Shown: positions 18,362 to 26,692, counted from the first letter of the stretch. The stretch is 64,000 bases of DNA from an uncultured Lachnospiraceae bacterium (GCA_947626435.1 CANQSB010000019.1:1-64000); one strand, 5' to 3'. Notes: a model not told the origin generated them from the letters alone. Numbers and translations: made by a program.

Positions 18362-18771
18362 AACCATCCTCCATACCGCTTCAGCCTTTATTCAAAACAG
18401 TCATGCCGCAAGCGGTTAAAATTATTCCTGTCTTTCAAGTATATAATTATAGAATATGCGTTTTGGTGTGTCAACTTTTATAATGTATAAAAATTTGTTA
18501 AGATTTCCTTAAGATGGATGCAAAATGCATATAGTTTCAAAATCCGGACAATTAGCTATAACGCATTATCAAAGCCCTGAAAAGTATATGCAAATTGTCG
18601 GTTTTTCATAACGCGTGTCGGATAAATGACATTAATTGCTAATACAACGGCATTTTTTTTGTTAATTTTTTTTGATTTTTTCCATAAAATGATGTTTGAT
18701 TATTGAATTGTTTTGCTGTAGAATATAAGCGTTGAAAGCGTTTGCTTATTTTAGGAGGTATTTAGGCGTTT
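18362..18771. other. AT-rich intergenic region upstream of PHP gene
   Basis: 410 bases between divergent genes, very AT-rich. It holds one clear plus-strand promoter (see 18696-18724). Nothing else is recognised. Confidence 0.6.
18696..18724 (+). promoter_or_regulatory. Sigma-A promoter for PHP gene
   Basis: -35 TTGATT and -10 TAGAAT are separated by exactly 17 bases. They lie about 45 bases before the PHP start codon, which itself follows TAGGAGGTATTTAGG. Confidence 0.75.
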
Positions 18772-19545
18772 ATGAAGTTTGATATGCATTGCCACACTCA
18801 TGAGGGTTCACTTGACGGTAAGATTCCCATAGATGAATATATACAGCTTTTGATGGATAATGGCTACGGCGGTATGCTCGTCACCGACCATGATTCCTAC
18901 AACGGCTTTCGCGCGTACCGCGATTTATATAAGGAAAAATTTGATAATTTCGTCGTCCTAAAGGGCATTGAATATGACACTATTGACGCGGGGCATATTC
19001 TCGTGGTCATGCCTTCAAATGTCAAGCTTTTGATTTTGGAATGTCGGGGGCTGCCCGTCAGGCTGCTTCAGGAAATAGTACACAGGCATGGCGGCATACT
19101 GGGACCCGCGCACCCCTGTGGAGAGCGCCATCTCAGCATTACGCGCACACACTCGTATAAAAGGAACCACGATATAATGAAAGGCTTTGACTTTGTCGAG
19201 GCTTTTAACGCCTGTGAAGCGCCGGAAGCAAACGCCCGAGCAAGAAGCCTTGCTCTTGAGTACGATTTGCCCATGTTTGGCGGCAGCGATTCGCATCACG
19301 CTGAATGTGTAGGCACTGCTTATACGGAGCTGCCTGACACTGTCAAGACTGAGAGCGATTTGATAAGCATTGTGAAAGAAAAACAGGATATAAGCTACGG
19401 CGGTACTTATTACCATGGCACCGTCAAGAGCAAAATCGGCGTGTTTAATCACATACTTGTCGAATCTTTCTGGCTTTATAACAGATTTGCAAGCCTTTGC
19501 CGTCATCACAAGAGGAAACTGGCGCTGGCTTTACTGAAAAATTAG
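18772..19545 (+). CDS. PHP-domain phosphoesterase
   Basis: 257 aa. DMHCHTHEGS (HxH metal motif, residues about 4-9), VTDHDSYNGF (about 39), PAHPCGER (about 106) and GGSDSHHAE (about 174) supply the metal-binding residues of a PHP (polymerase and histidinol phosphatase) domain. It may hydrolyse a phosphomonoester, a nucleotide or an oligonucleotide end; close substrates are not determinable. The last 45 residues are basic and not part of the domain. The gene has its own promoter and no partners. Confidence 0.82.
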   Translation: MKFDMHCHTHEGSLDGKIPIDEYIQLLMDNGYGGMLVTDHDSYNGFRAYRDLYKEKFDNFVVLKGIEYDTIDAGHILVVMPSNVKLLILECRGLPVRLLQEIVHRHGGILGPAHPCGERHLSITRTHSYKRNHDIMKGFDFVEAFNACEAPEANARARSLALEYDLPMFGGSDSHHAECVGTAYTELPDTVKTESDLISIVKEKQDISYGGTYYHGTVKSKIGVFNHILVESFWLYNRFASLCRHHKRKLALALLKN

Positions 19546-19555
19546 AAGACAGCTT

Positions 19556-19720
19556 TTAATGCTTTCGCTTCGAGCGCATTATCTCCTCACGATAATTTTC
19601 ATCCGTTATCACTTTTTCGAGGGTGTCCATATCGCCCTCCTCCAAAAGTGCTTTTAATATTTCGTTATAACGGTTGATTATATTTTTTTCCAATAGCTCC
19701 ATTTCATTTAATTCAGTCAT
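19556..19720 (-). CDS. Small helical protein (54 aa)
   Basis: A 54-codon frame on the minus strand starting at 19720 behind AGAGGC, coding MTELNEMELLEKNIINRYNE and ending REEIMRSKRKH. It is highly charged and helical. It follows cheD on the same strand with a 43-base gap, so they may be one transcript. I do not recognise the family; linkage to chemotaxis/flagellar genes is the only hint. Confidence 0.5.
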   Translation of the reverse strand: MTELNEMELLEKNIINRYNEILKALLEEGDMDTLEKVITDENYREEIMRSKRKH

Positions 19721-19763
19721 ATTGCCTCTTTTCATGCCGCTTGCTTTAGCGGCTTTTTATTTT

Positions 19764-20270
19764 TTACAGCACCTTGTCGGTCTTCCCTGCTGTCAAAATC
19801 CTGAACGTCCCGCTGCCCGGCTCAAATGTGACTGTGCGCGGATGATAGCCGCCAAGCTCTGCGGCAATCACAGGAATATGCATTCCCGCAAGCTTTCGCC
19901 TGACTGCCTCGGCGTTTCTCGAAGATATGTCGCTGCTTTCGCTTTCACTTCTTACCATATGGGCGCCGCCCGCAAGCTTCGCCACAAGCCTTTCACGCTT
20001 CGCGCCTTTCAGCACGAGGTTTTTCACGAGCGTGTCAATGCCTGTGTCGGCGTATTTAGCGAGGTTCTGCGTGCTGTTCATGTCGACATCCGTATAGCGC
20101 GGAAGCATGATGTGAAGCAGTCCGCCCACCCCTGTCTGCGGGTCGTGCATGGCGATTGCCACGCATGAGCCCAAATCCCTTGTTATCAGCTTTTGTGAGC
20201 CTCTCGCAAGCTTGTAGTCGCCCATATCGACCGTTATCATGCTCTGAAGCTCGTCCAGTGTAAACGCCAC
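19764..20270 (-). CDS. cheD: Chemoreceptor glutamine deamidase CheD
   Basis: 168 aa, CheD family. The catalytic Cys is in RDLGSCVAIAM and the His in GGLLHIMLPRY, with AKLAGGAHM and the NAEAVRRKL helix following. CheD deamidates glutamines in chemoreceptors and, in Bacillus, interacts with CheC. The GTG at 20270 has CGGAGGAC 8 bases upstream; the first internal ATG would cut about ten residues. It lies beyond the terminator of flagellin copy 1, so it is probably a separate transcript. No other che genes are in the window. Confidence 0.88.
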   Translation of the reverse strand: MAFTLDELQSMITVDMGDYKLARGSQKLITRDLGSCVAIAMHDPQTGVGGLLHIMLPRYTDVDMNSTQNLAKYADTGIDTLVKNLVLKGAKRERLVAKLAGGAHMVRSESESSDISSRNAEAVRRKLAGMHIPVIAAELGGYHPRTVTFEPGSGTFRILTAGKTDKVL

Positions 20271-20463
20271 CTGTATGTCCTCCGAAAATGTGTTTATCGT
20301 TATGCCTTATGCCTGCACATGATATTCCTCCATACCGGAAATCCCGGCTGTGACATTAAATATCCACTTAGATGTTTAAGCGTCGGCAAATATATTTTAT
20401 CATATAAATTGTGCGTATTCCAGATGTATTTATGTAAAAACGCAAAACATTCGTTTTTGCGGC

Positions 20464-20497
20464 AAAAAGAACCGGCGCGGATGCGTCGGTTCTTTTT
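20464..20497 (-). terminator. Terminator of flagellin copy 1 (bidirectional)
   Basis: Stem AAAAAGAACCG with CGGTTCTTTTT around a GC-rich loop. T-runs exist on both strands. A near-identical copy ends flagellin copy 2 (24291-24325), which shows that the duplication unit extends through the terminators. Confidence 0.9.
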
Positions 20498-20530
20498 AGG
20501 GTCGTGCTATTTATTTCATTCAGGGAGTGA

Positions 20531-22693
20531 TTAGCCAAGTAATGAGAGTACGCCCTGGTTAGACTGGTTAGCCTGTGCGAGCATTGACTGACCTGCCTGC
20601 GCGAGGATGTTGGCGTTAGAGTACTGTACCATCTCTGTAGCCATATCCGTGTCGCGAATACGAGATTCTGCCGCTGTGGTGTTCTCTACTACGTTGTCGA
20701 GGTTCTTGATTGTGTGGTCTAATCTGTTTTGTACGGCACCGAGAGCTGAACGCTGTGCTGATACCTTTGCAACCGCATCTGCGATTGCGTCGATTGCGTA
20801 TGTTGCCGCTGCGCCTGTTTCGTCCTTTACATTAAGATTCTTAATGCCAAGTCCTGCCGTGCTCATTGACTCGATATTGACCATAATCTTGTTGGTCATA
20901 TCAGCGTCCGCGCCTACGTGGAGGCTGAAGTTCAAAGCGTCCGTGTAGGTTACTGAGCCCTGCTTGATTCTGAAATCGCCGTCGCCTAAGTGCTCTACCT
21001 CTGCCGCCGTGTCCGTGCCGATTGAACTTGCCTTTCCAAGCTCCTCCGTCATCATATCATAAGCTTCCTTCTCGGTAATGTTCTTCTTATTGCCGTCCAA
21101 TGCGGTATACACTTTTTCAGCCTTTTTAAGCATCTCAGCCGTAAGCATCGCATCAAGCCTGCCATCGGAGGTCGTTGAAGCAATAGTGCTGCCCACACCG
21201 CTATTGGTCAACTCATCTTTCAAACCTGCTGTATTATTCTTGCTGTATGTCCTTACGGTATCACCATCCTTGATTCTGGCAAGAATCTGGTCTACAGTGA
21301 GCTTTTGATAACCGTCTACCGTATTTTCAACCGGCGCATCACCCTGACCTGTCGCTATCTGGTATACATTGGGCTTTCCTGTAAGAGTATCTTCTCCTAC
21401 TACAACCCATGCACCCTCGCCGAGTTTTTCCAACGCGGATTTCAAATCGTCAAAGGTAGAAGGGGTGCCTGCTACTATCTGCTGCTCTTTGCCGCCCAAT
21501 ACAATCTTATCGCCTACTTCAGCTTCTGAGTAATACTGCCCTATGGCATATTCCCTCAACTCTTTTTGGCTGGCGGTCTTGGTTGCGAATATGTTTACCT
21601 CGCCTTCTTCAAGCTCCTCAATCTTCATACCGATTATATTGTTAAAAGCTCCGTTATTGCCTGCATTAATTTTAGCGTTGTTTATATCAACGATTGTCGT
21701 GCCCGCTTTCAGCAGGTTAGCCAGCTCTTTCTCTACATCAGCTTGGGCAATTATTCCCTTTTCCAAATCAGTCGCAACAGTATCGCTGATTGTATATGTT
21801 GATATTACACCGGATGCACTCTTTATGGTTATTGAATCATTGTTAGCCCATGAGTCATTTGTTGTTGCTGTTGAGTCGTCTCCCAAATGTTTAATTATGT
21901 CTTCCGCCGTAAGCTTCTCTACAAATGTTATCTTTTCGCCATTGCTTTTTGTTATGCTGTCGCCATCCCTGAGTTTAAGAGCTGCCGTCTTACCTGTTTC
22001 TGAAGCCACTGTAGCGCTGGTGAGATCAATAGCATTCTCATAAATTTTACCGGTACCTTTTTCTCCCCAACCGGTTACCGTAGATATGGAAACATAATCC
22101 AGCTTATCCTTAGACTCGCCAATCTCATACTCCTGTCCGCCAATCTTAACACTGTCGCCAGCCTTAAGGGCTTCTTCAAGCTTGAAGGAATATGTTCCGT
22201 CGCCGTTGTCAACAAGCTTTCCGTCAAGACCTGCGTCATGAGCCGCTACAAGATTCTCTGACTTTGTTCCTTCCGCGTTGCCCTTCAACAGATAAATCTC
22301 GTTGAACTTTGTCGTTTCAGCTACACGGTCAATCTCTGTCGTGAGCTGGCTTATCTCGTCCTGGATTGCCTGACGGTCTGACTCTGAGTTTGTGCCGTTT
22401 GAAGCCTGTACCGCAAGCTCGTTCATTCTCTGCAGCATGTCGTGAACTTCCGTCAGCGCGCCTTCTGCCGTCTGCACTGCCGAAACGCCGTCCTCCGCGT
22501 TTGTAGATGCCTGCGTAAGTCCTCTTATCTGCTTTCTCATCTTCTCTGAAATTGTCAAGCCTGCCGCGTTGTCAGCCGCACGGTTAATCTTGTAACCTGA
22601 AGAAAGCTTTTCCGTAGAGCCTGAGAGCGTTCCCTGCGTGATGCCTAAAAGTCTGTTAGAGTTGATTGCCTGTAAATTGTGCTGTACTACCAT
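20531..22693 (-). CDS. Flagellin, copy 1 (phase-variable module 1)
   Basis: 720 aa, long for a flagellin (about 270-500 is usual). Residues 1 to about 165 are the ND0-ND1 domains (VVQHNLQAINSNRLLGITQG, INRAADNAAGLTISEKMR, LQRMNELAVQASNGTN). The last 140 or so are CD1-CD0 (SAQRSALGAVQNRLDHTIKN, ending NQSNQGVLSLLG). The roughly 400-residue middle is variable and acidic and differs from copy 2. The TLR5-contact helix motif QRMNELAVQ is kept. The ATG follows AAGGAGGTATTT. csrA copy 1 lies upstream on the same strand, separated by a 204-base leader with a hairpin and GGA motifs. Transcription should depend on the invertible sigma-28 promoter at 24038. Confidence 0.95.
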   Translation of the reverse strand: MVVQHNLQAINSNRLLGITQGTLSGSTEKLSSGYKINRAADNAAGLTISEKMRKQIRGLTQASTNAEDGVSAVQTAEGALTEVHDMLQRMNELAVQASNGTNSESDRQAIQDEISQLTTEIDRVAETTKFNEIYLLKGNAEGTKSENLVAAHDAGLDGKLVDNGDGTYSFKLEEALKAGDSVKIGGQEYEIGESKDKLDYVSISTVTGWGEKGTGKIYENAIDLTSATVASETGKTAALKLRDGDSITKSNGEKITFVEKLTAEDIIKHLGDDSTATTNDSWANNDSITIKSASGVISTYTISDTVATDLEKGIIAQADVEKELANLLKAGTTIVDINNAKINAGNNGAFNNIIGMKIEELEEGEVNIFATKTASQKELREYAIGQYYSEAEVGDKIVLGGKEQQIVAGTPSTFDDLKSALEKLGEGAWVVVGEDTLTGKPNVYQIATGQGDAPVENTVDGYQKLTVDQILARIKDGDTVRTYSKNNTAGLKDELTNSGVGSTIASTTSDGRLDAMLTAEMLKKAEKVYTALDGNKKNITEKEAYDMMTEELGKASSIGTDTAAEVEHLGDGDFRIKQGSVTYTDALNFSLHVGADADMTNKIMVNIESMSTAGLGIKNLNVKDETGAAATYAIDAIADAVAKVSAQRSALGAVQNRLDHTIKNLDNVVENTTAAESRIRDTDMATEMVQYSNANILAQAGQSMLAQANQSNQGVLSLLG

Positions 22694-22897
22694 AAATACC
22701 TCCTTGTCCGCCTTGGCGCTTCATAATTTCCAACCTCTGCGCCTTAGCCCTGCCGCGGAAATTTCCGTTTCCCGCCGTTTGTTTTTGAGTTGCATTGTTT
22801 TCAATATTCAGTTGTATATAATAATCTGAATACGGTCCGCCTTTTGGCGCGCCTGCTTTGACGAACCGTATTCAGCTATTATCATTGCCTGCGGCCG
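22694..22897 (-). promoter_or_regulatory. Flagellin 1 leader with conserved hairpin and GGA motifs
   Basis: Transcribed between csrA1 and flagellin 1. A hairpin pairs CTGAATACGGT (22865-22875) with ACCGTATTCAG (about 22827-22837) around a GGCGCGCC-containing loop. A second small palindrome is CGGAAATTTCCG. GGA motifs occur upstream of and inside the Shine-Dalgarno (GGCGGACAAGGAGG), the layout of CsrA sites in the Bacillus hag leader. The same elements are conserved in copy 2. A 24-codon ORF (MQLKNKRRETEISA) is also preserved in both. CsrA binding is inferred, not shown. Confidence 0.55.
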
Positions 22898-23146
22898 CTA
22901 TGCTTCCTGTGCTTTTTGTGCTTTTTCAACGGATGCCTCAACGCCGCTTTCCTCCTGCGCCTTTTTCAACGTTGCGTTCCTGCGCTTTACCGCACGCTTT
23001 TGGATTGCCCTGCCTCTTGCGATGTTTACCTCTTTGGGAGCGTCTATCATCAGCCTAAGCTGATTGTTGTTGCCTCCGAGGAAAGTGATTTTAATATCCT
23101 TGCCTATCATCAGGTATTCTTCCTTTGGCACCGTGAGCATTAACAT
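22898..23146 (-). CDS. csrA: CsrA-like RNA-binding regulator, copy 1
   Basis: 82 aa from the ATG at 23146, which stands 6 bases after AAGGAGGTT. The fold signature is clear: LMLTVPKEEYLMIGKDIKI, then NQLRLMIDAPKEVNIARGR. Relative to classic CsrA, Arg6-Arg7 are Val-Pro, but Val40 and Arg44 are kept. A basic tail (KRAVKRRNATLKK) and an acidic end extend it by about 20 residues. CsrA represses flagellin translation in Bacillus and is antagonised by FliW; here the gene is co-transcribed immediately upstream of flagellin 1, so an autoregulatory loop is likely. Its promoter would come from the invertible segment. Confidence 0.88.
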   Translation of the reverse strand: MLMLTVPKEEYLMIGKDIKITFLGGNNNQLRLMIDAPKEVNIARGRAIQKRAVKRRNATLKKAQEESGVEASVEKAQKAQEA

Positions 23147-23180
23147 ACAAAAACCTCCTTGTTTTCCCGCTTTCATCCCT

Positions 23181-23210
23181 AATGCGACAATTCGGGCAGA
23201 ATGTTGCATT
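23181..23210. repeat. Left recombination site, module 1
   Basis: Arms AATGCGACAAT and AATGTTGCATT flank the 8-bp spacer TCGGGCAG (23192-23199). The outer arm has two mismatches to a perfect inverted repeat. Over 31 bases it matches the complement of the right site at all but two positions. Confidence 0.85.
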
Positions 23211-23238
23211 TGATATTTGCCGTGAAACGAATTATATT
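23210..23238 (+). promoter_or_regulatory. Sigma-A promoter of recombinase 1
   Basis: -35 TTGATA (23210-23215), 17-base spacer, -10 TATATT (23233-23238). It abuts the inner arm of the left site and lies inside the segment, so the recombinase keeps its promoter in either orientation. Module 2 has the same layout. Confidence 0.75.
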
Positions 23239-23287
23239 AAAGAAAAGGAACTCTAACGAAAGGAAACGTTTAGAAAAGGATAAGATT

Positions 23288-23878
23288 ATGAGTACAATGT
23301 CACCTATCAAGGACAAAAGAGGGCTGGAAGCCATGAAAAAATATTTTTTGGGGAAAAATGAAATAAGAAATTACACGCTGTTTTGTGTCGGCATCAATAC
23401 CGCCCTGCGCATAAGCGACATTTTGAAACTGCGCTGGAAGGACGTGTATGATTTTAAAAACCATTCATTTAGACAGCATTTGCAGGTAAGGGAGCAAAAA
23501 ACGAAAAAAAGAAACGAGATATTTTTAAATAAAGAGGCCGTCAAAGCCCTAAAGAAGCTGTTTGCGTACCTTAGCAGAAGCAATGTACCGATAAAAGAAA
23601 ACAGCTTTATATTTGTCGGCAGGGAAAAAACAGGCAAACCGTTGAGCCGTTCGCAGGCGTACCGCATCATAAACGGCGCCGCAAAAGCGTTGAAAATAGC
23701 GGGAAATATCGGCTGCCACTCGCTCAGGAAGACCTTTGGCTATTTTGCGGCGCGCAGAGGCATTTCCGCCGTGCTGATTATGAATATCTTTAACCACTCA
23801 TCATTTCCGATTACAAGGCGCTATCTTGGCATAGAGCAGGACGAACGCGATGAAGTGTTTATGAAAATCACGCTTTAG
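23288..23878 (+). CDS. Tyrosine recombinase, FimB/FimE-like, module 1
   Basis: 196 aa from the ATG at 23288, behind AAAAGGA; an upstream in-frame ATG lies inside the recombination site and is unlikely. It is nearly all catalytic domain: Arg in NTALRISDILKLRW, Lys in REQKTKKRNE, His-Arg in CHSLRKTFGYFAA, His in IFNHSSFPITRRYLG, with the Tyr nucleophile in the last motif. No arm- or core-binding domain is visible. That size and layout match FimB/FimE and other promoter-inverting recombinases. It sits inside the segment bounded by inverted sites, so it probably flips its own segment. Confidence 0.92.
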   Translation: MSTMSPIKDKRGLEAMKKYFLGKNEIRNYTLFCVGINTALRISDILKLRWKDVYDFKNHSFRQHLQVREQKTKKRNEIFLNKEAVKALKKLFAYLSRSNVPIKENSFIFVGREKTGKPLSRSQAYRIINGAAKALKIAGNIGCHSLRKTFGYFAARRGISAVLIMNIFNHSSFPITRRYLGIEQDERDEVFMKITL

Positions 23879-23941
23879 CAAAATTGGTTGGCAGAACTGA
23901 TTGATTAACTTAATACCATTTTAAATTTTTGAGCGCCTTAT

Positions 23942-23961
23942 GGCATAACTATGCCCTTTTT
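23942..23961 (+). terminator. Terminator after recombinase 1
   Basis: GGCAT-AACT-ATGCC followed by CTTTTT. Conserved in module 2 (27753-27771). It insulates the downstream sigma-28 promoter from recombinase read-through. Confidence 0.65.
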
Positions 23962-24037
23962 CACTTAATATCAGGTCATTCATCATGTGCTCAGAAATCA
24001 TTTTCCCAAAATCAACGAAAATTTTTTAAACAAAGGG

Positions 24038-24064
24038 TAAAGTATTTTGAACTATAACCGATAT
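24038..24064 (+). promoter_or_regulatory. Sigma-28 (FliA/SigD) promoter in segment 1
   Basis: TAAA (24038-24041), exactly 15 bases, then ACCGATAT (24057-24064), against the consensus TAAA-N15-GCCGATAA. It points right, outward through the right site. No flagellar gene lies downstream in this orientation, only the 3' end of flagellin 2 in antisense, behind a bidirectional terminator. After inversion it would drive csrA1-flagellin 1. Confidence 0.85.
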
Positions 24065-24096
24065 ATAGGGTGTAAGAACAAAAAATGTCATCAAAA

Positions 24097-24126
24097 AATG
24101 CAACATTCTGCCCGAAATGTTGCATT
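24097..24126. repeat. Right recombination site, module 1
   Basis: Arms AATGCAACATT and AATGTTGCATT are perfect inverted repeats around the 8-bp spacer CTGCCCGA, which is the reverse complement of the left-site spacer. The two sites are therefore inverted relative to each other, as needed for inversion. Confidence 0.87.
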
Positions 24127-24290
24127 TTTATATTATACCATATTATAAAAAATATTCAGCCTCCGTATGCAAAAAAATTAGATAACCACTTTCCTGTTAC
24201 ATTTTTATTATTCCGAAAAACGCCTGAATTTGCATCAAAATTCATGTTAAATTTCCGTTTCATTCCGCTCTCTCAAATACTTTTCTATGT

Positions 24291-24325
24291 AAAAGAACCG
24301 ACGCAAAACCGCGCCGGTTCTTTTT
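24291..24325 (-). terminator. Terminator of flagellin copy 2 (bidirectional)
   Basis: AAAAGAACCG pairs with CGGTTCTTTTT. It ends flagellin 2 and can also stop rightward transcription from the sigma-28 promoter of segment 1 in its OFF orientation. Confidence 0.9.
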
Positions 24326-24362
24326 GTTAGGGGTCATGTTATTTATTTCATTCTGGGAATGA

Positions 24363-26489
24363 TTAGCCAAGTAATGAAAGTACGCCCTGATTAGACTGGT
24401 TAGCCTGTGCGAGCATTGACTGACCTGCCTGTGCGAGGATGTTGGCGTTAGAATACTGTACCATCTCCGTAGCCATATCCGTGTCGCGGATGCGTGACTC
24501 TGCCGCTGTGGTGTTCTCTACTACATTGTCGAGGTTAGCGATTGTGTGCTCGAGTCTGTTCTGTACAGCGCCGAGGGCTGAACGCTGTGAAGATACCTTT
24601 GCGATAGCGTCCGCAATAGCGTCAATAGCGTATGTTGCAGCGATGCCGCCGTCGTTTATTGCCTTTCCGTTCTCGTCTACCGCCGTAACCTTCAAATCCT
24701 TTACGCCAAGCCCTGCCGTGCTCATTGCCTCAATCTTAACGCCAATCTTGTTTGTCATGTCAGCATCTGCGCCTACATGGAGGTTAAAGTCAAGGTCATC
24801 CTTTACTGTTACTGAACCTTTTGTGATAGTGAAGTTGCCTTCGCCGTCGCTTTCTACTGTAGCTCCCTTGCCCTCGTCTGTACCGATGCTGCTTGCCACC
24901 TCAAGCTCTTTTGCTATTTTTTCATAAGCCTCTTCTACCGTGAGGACATTGCCTTCAGGTAAATCTTCGTCTTCAACAGGAGTTTCCTCACCGATTGTTC
25001 CGACTACAGTCATCATGCTAGCATAGTCATTAGCCGCACCATCCCAATCAACTTTACCATCTGCATCAAACGCATTGTTTGTAATTTTGAGTTCTTTCAT
25101 CAAATCAAGTGCTTCTTTGTTCTGATCATCTGCCGCGAACTGAATACCATACATTGCACCGTCTTCATTGTTAATAACATGTTTCAGAAGCTTTAAGGCA
25201 TCTTCTATTGTATATTCGCCGTTCTTGGCATTTGTTTCAGCCGCAATTGTGACAGTTAAAACAGCAGTGTCACCTGAATCACTGTTCGCATATATTCTGA
25301 ATGCATTGCCGTCGCGAAGTTTGCTGACAAGCTCCTCAACATCTGCTGCGCTTACAGGTTCTTTCTTTGTGAAAATGGTTTCTGTACCAGCTAAGTTTAC
25401 GGAATCAACCTTTTCAGCAGTAGTGTCCTTTATTGTTGTTCCCTTCACTACATCATCAACTGTTTTTCCAACCCATTTGCCACTATCCTTTTTGCTCCAT
25501 TCAGTGTAACCGATTTCGCCCTCACCAAGTTTTTCAACTACTTCTACGTTAACTTCATCCCCATCCTTATCAGCAGTGATGAATACTCTACCTCCATCTT
25601 TTAAAGCACCCTTGATAAGATTCTCTGCATCGGCTTTACTAACAACGTTGTCTCCTGAAAAAGTGCCAACAGTATATTCATGCTCTGTGCCATTAGCATC
25701 AACTATCTTGAACTTAGATTTCTTATCTGTTGCTGCTGTTGCTGCCGTAAGCTCAAGGTCACCTGTAATACCATCTACGGATACCGTCGAAACCATAGTA
25801 TACGTCTTGCCATCGTCTGTAATTGTATCGCCTGCTTGAAGCGTGGTTGAACTAATTCCACTGGTATCATATTTCGCATACCCTTCTGTAGAACTTGTAG
25901 ATTTTGGAATCGTTGTTGTATTAGCAATCGTATACTCCTCGCCCGCGATATTTACTTTATCACCATTTTCAAGTACCTTTGTAAATACAGCCGTATTGCC
26001 GTTGTCAACAAGTTTGCCGTCGATGCCTGCGTCATGGGCGTTTACTTTCTTGTCGGTATATGTTCCCTGTGCATTTCCTTTCAGCAAATAAATCTCATTG
26101 AACTTTGTCGTCTCAGATACGCGGTCAATCTCTGTAGTGAGCTGGCTTATCTCGTCCTGGATTGCCTGACGGTCTGACTCTGAATTTGTACCGTTTGACG
26201 CCTGTACTGCAAGCTCATTCATTCTCTGCAGCATATCATGAACCTCTGTCAGCGCGCCTTCTGCCGTCTGCACTGCTGATACGCCGTCCTCCGCGTTTGT
26301 AGACGCCTGCGTAAGTCCTCTTATCTGCTTTCTCATCTTCTCGGAAATTGTCAAGCCTGCTGCGTTATCTGCCGCACGGTTAATCTTATAGCCTGACGAA
26401 AGCTTCTCTGCCGAGCCTGAAAGCGTTCCCTGTGTAATGCCTAACATTCTGTTAGAGTTGATCGCCTGTAAATTGTGCTGTACTACCAT
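24363..26489 (-). CDS. Flagellin, copy 2 (phase-variable module 2)
   Basis: 708 aa from the ATG at 26489, behind AAGGAGGTAATTCT; upstream in-frame residues are leader. The first 165 or so and last 120 or so residues are nearly identical to copy 1 (same ND1 helices; ending NQSNQGVLSLLG). The middle 400 residues are largely different, with its own Thr/Asp/Val-rich repeats (TTTIPKSTSSTEG, GDTAVLTVTIAAE). This would display a different filament surface. It is preceded by csrA copy 2 and switch segment 2. Its 3' end faces the outward sigma-28 promoter of segment 1. Confidence 0.95.
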   Translation of the reverse strand: MVVQHNLQAINSNRMLGITQGTLSGSAEKLSSGYKINRAADNAAGLTISEKMRKQIRGLTQASTNAEDGVSAVQTAEGALTEVHDMLQRMNELAVQASNGTNSESDRQAIQDEISQLTTEIDRVSETTKFNEIYLLKGNAQGTYTDKKVNAHDAGIDGKLVDNGNTAVFTKVLENGDKVNIAGEEYTIANTTTIPKSTSSTEGYAKYDTSGISSTTLQAGDTITDDGKTYTMVSTVSVDGITGDLELTAATAATDKKSKFKIVDANGTEHEYTVGTFSGDNVVSKADAENLIKGALKDGGRVFITADKDGDEVNVEVVEKLGEGEIGYTEWSKKDSGKWVGKTVDDVVKGTTIKDTTAEKVDSVNLAGTETIFTKKEPVSAADVEELVSKLRDGNAFRIYANSDSGDTAVLTVTIAAETNAKNGEYTIEDALKLLKHVINNEDGAMYGIQFAADDQNKEALDLMKELKITNNAFDADGKVDWDGAANDYASMMTVVGTIGEETPVEDEDLPEGNVLTVEEAYEKIAKELEVASSIGTDEGKGATVESDGEGNFTITKGSVTVKDDLDFNLHVGADADMTNKIGVKIEAMSTAGLGVKDLKVTAVDENGKAINDGGIAATYAIDAIADAIAKVSSQRSALGAVQNRLEHTIANLDNVVENTTAAESRIRDTDMATEMVQYSNANILAQAGQSMLAQANQSNQGVLSLLG

Positions 26490-26692
26490 AGAATTACCTC
26501 CTTGTCTGCCTTGGCGCGTTATTTTTCTACTCTGCGCCTTAGCCACGTTGCGGAAATTTCCGTTTCCCGCCGTTTGTTTTTGAGTTGCATTGTTTTCAAT
26601 ATTCAGTTGTATATAATAATCCGAATACGGTCCGCCTTTTGGCGCGCCTGCTTTGACGAACCATATTCAGTTATTATCATTGCCTGCGACCG
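26490..26692 (-). promoter_or_regulatory. Flagellin 2 leader with conserved hairpin and GGA motifs
   Basis: Same layout as in module 1: a long hairpin with arms around CTGAATATGGT and ACCGTATTCGG, the CGGAAATTTCCG palindrome, and a GGCAGACAAGGAGG sequence over the Shine-Dalgarno. Arm base changes partly keep pairing (G-T). A 23-codon ORF (MQLKNKRRETEISA) is preserved although its end has diverged. Confidence 0.5.

Larger units (their letters stand above)
23181..24126. other. Invertible DNA segment 1 (flagellin switch)
   Basis: A 946-bp segment bounded by inverted copies of a 30-bp recombination site (23181-23210 and 24097-24126). It contains a sigma-A promoter, a FimB-like recombinase, a terminator and, next to the right end, a sigma-28 promoter pointing right. 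As assembled that promoter faces away from csrA1-flagellin 1, so this is the OFF orientation. Inversion would place it about 100 bases upstream of csrA1, reading left. Inversion itself is inferred from site geometry, the resident recombinase and the second, independently diverged copy. Confidence 0.82.
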
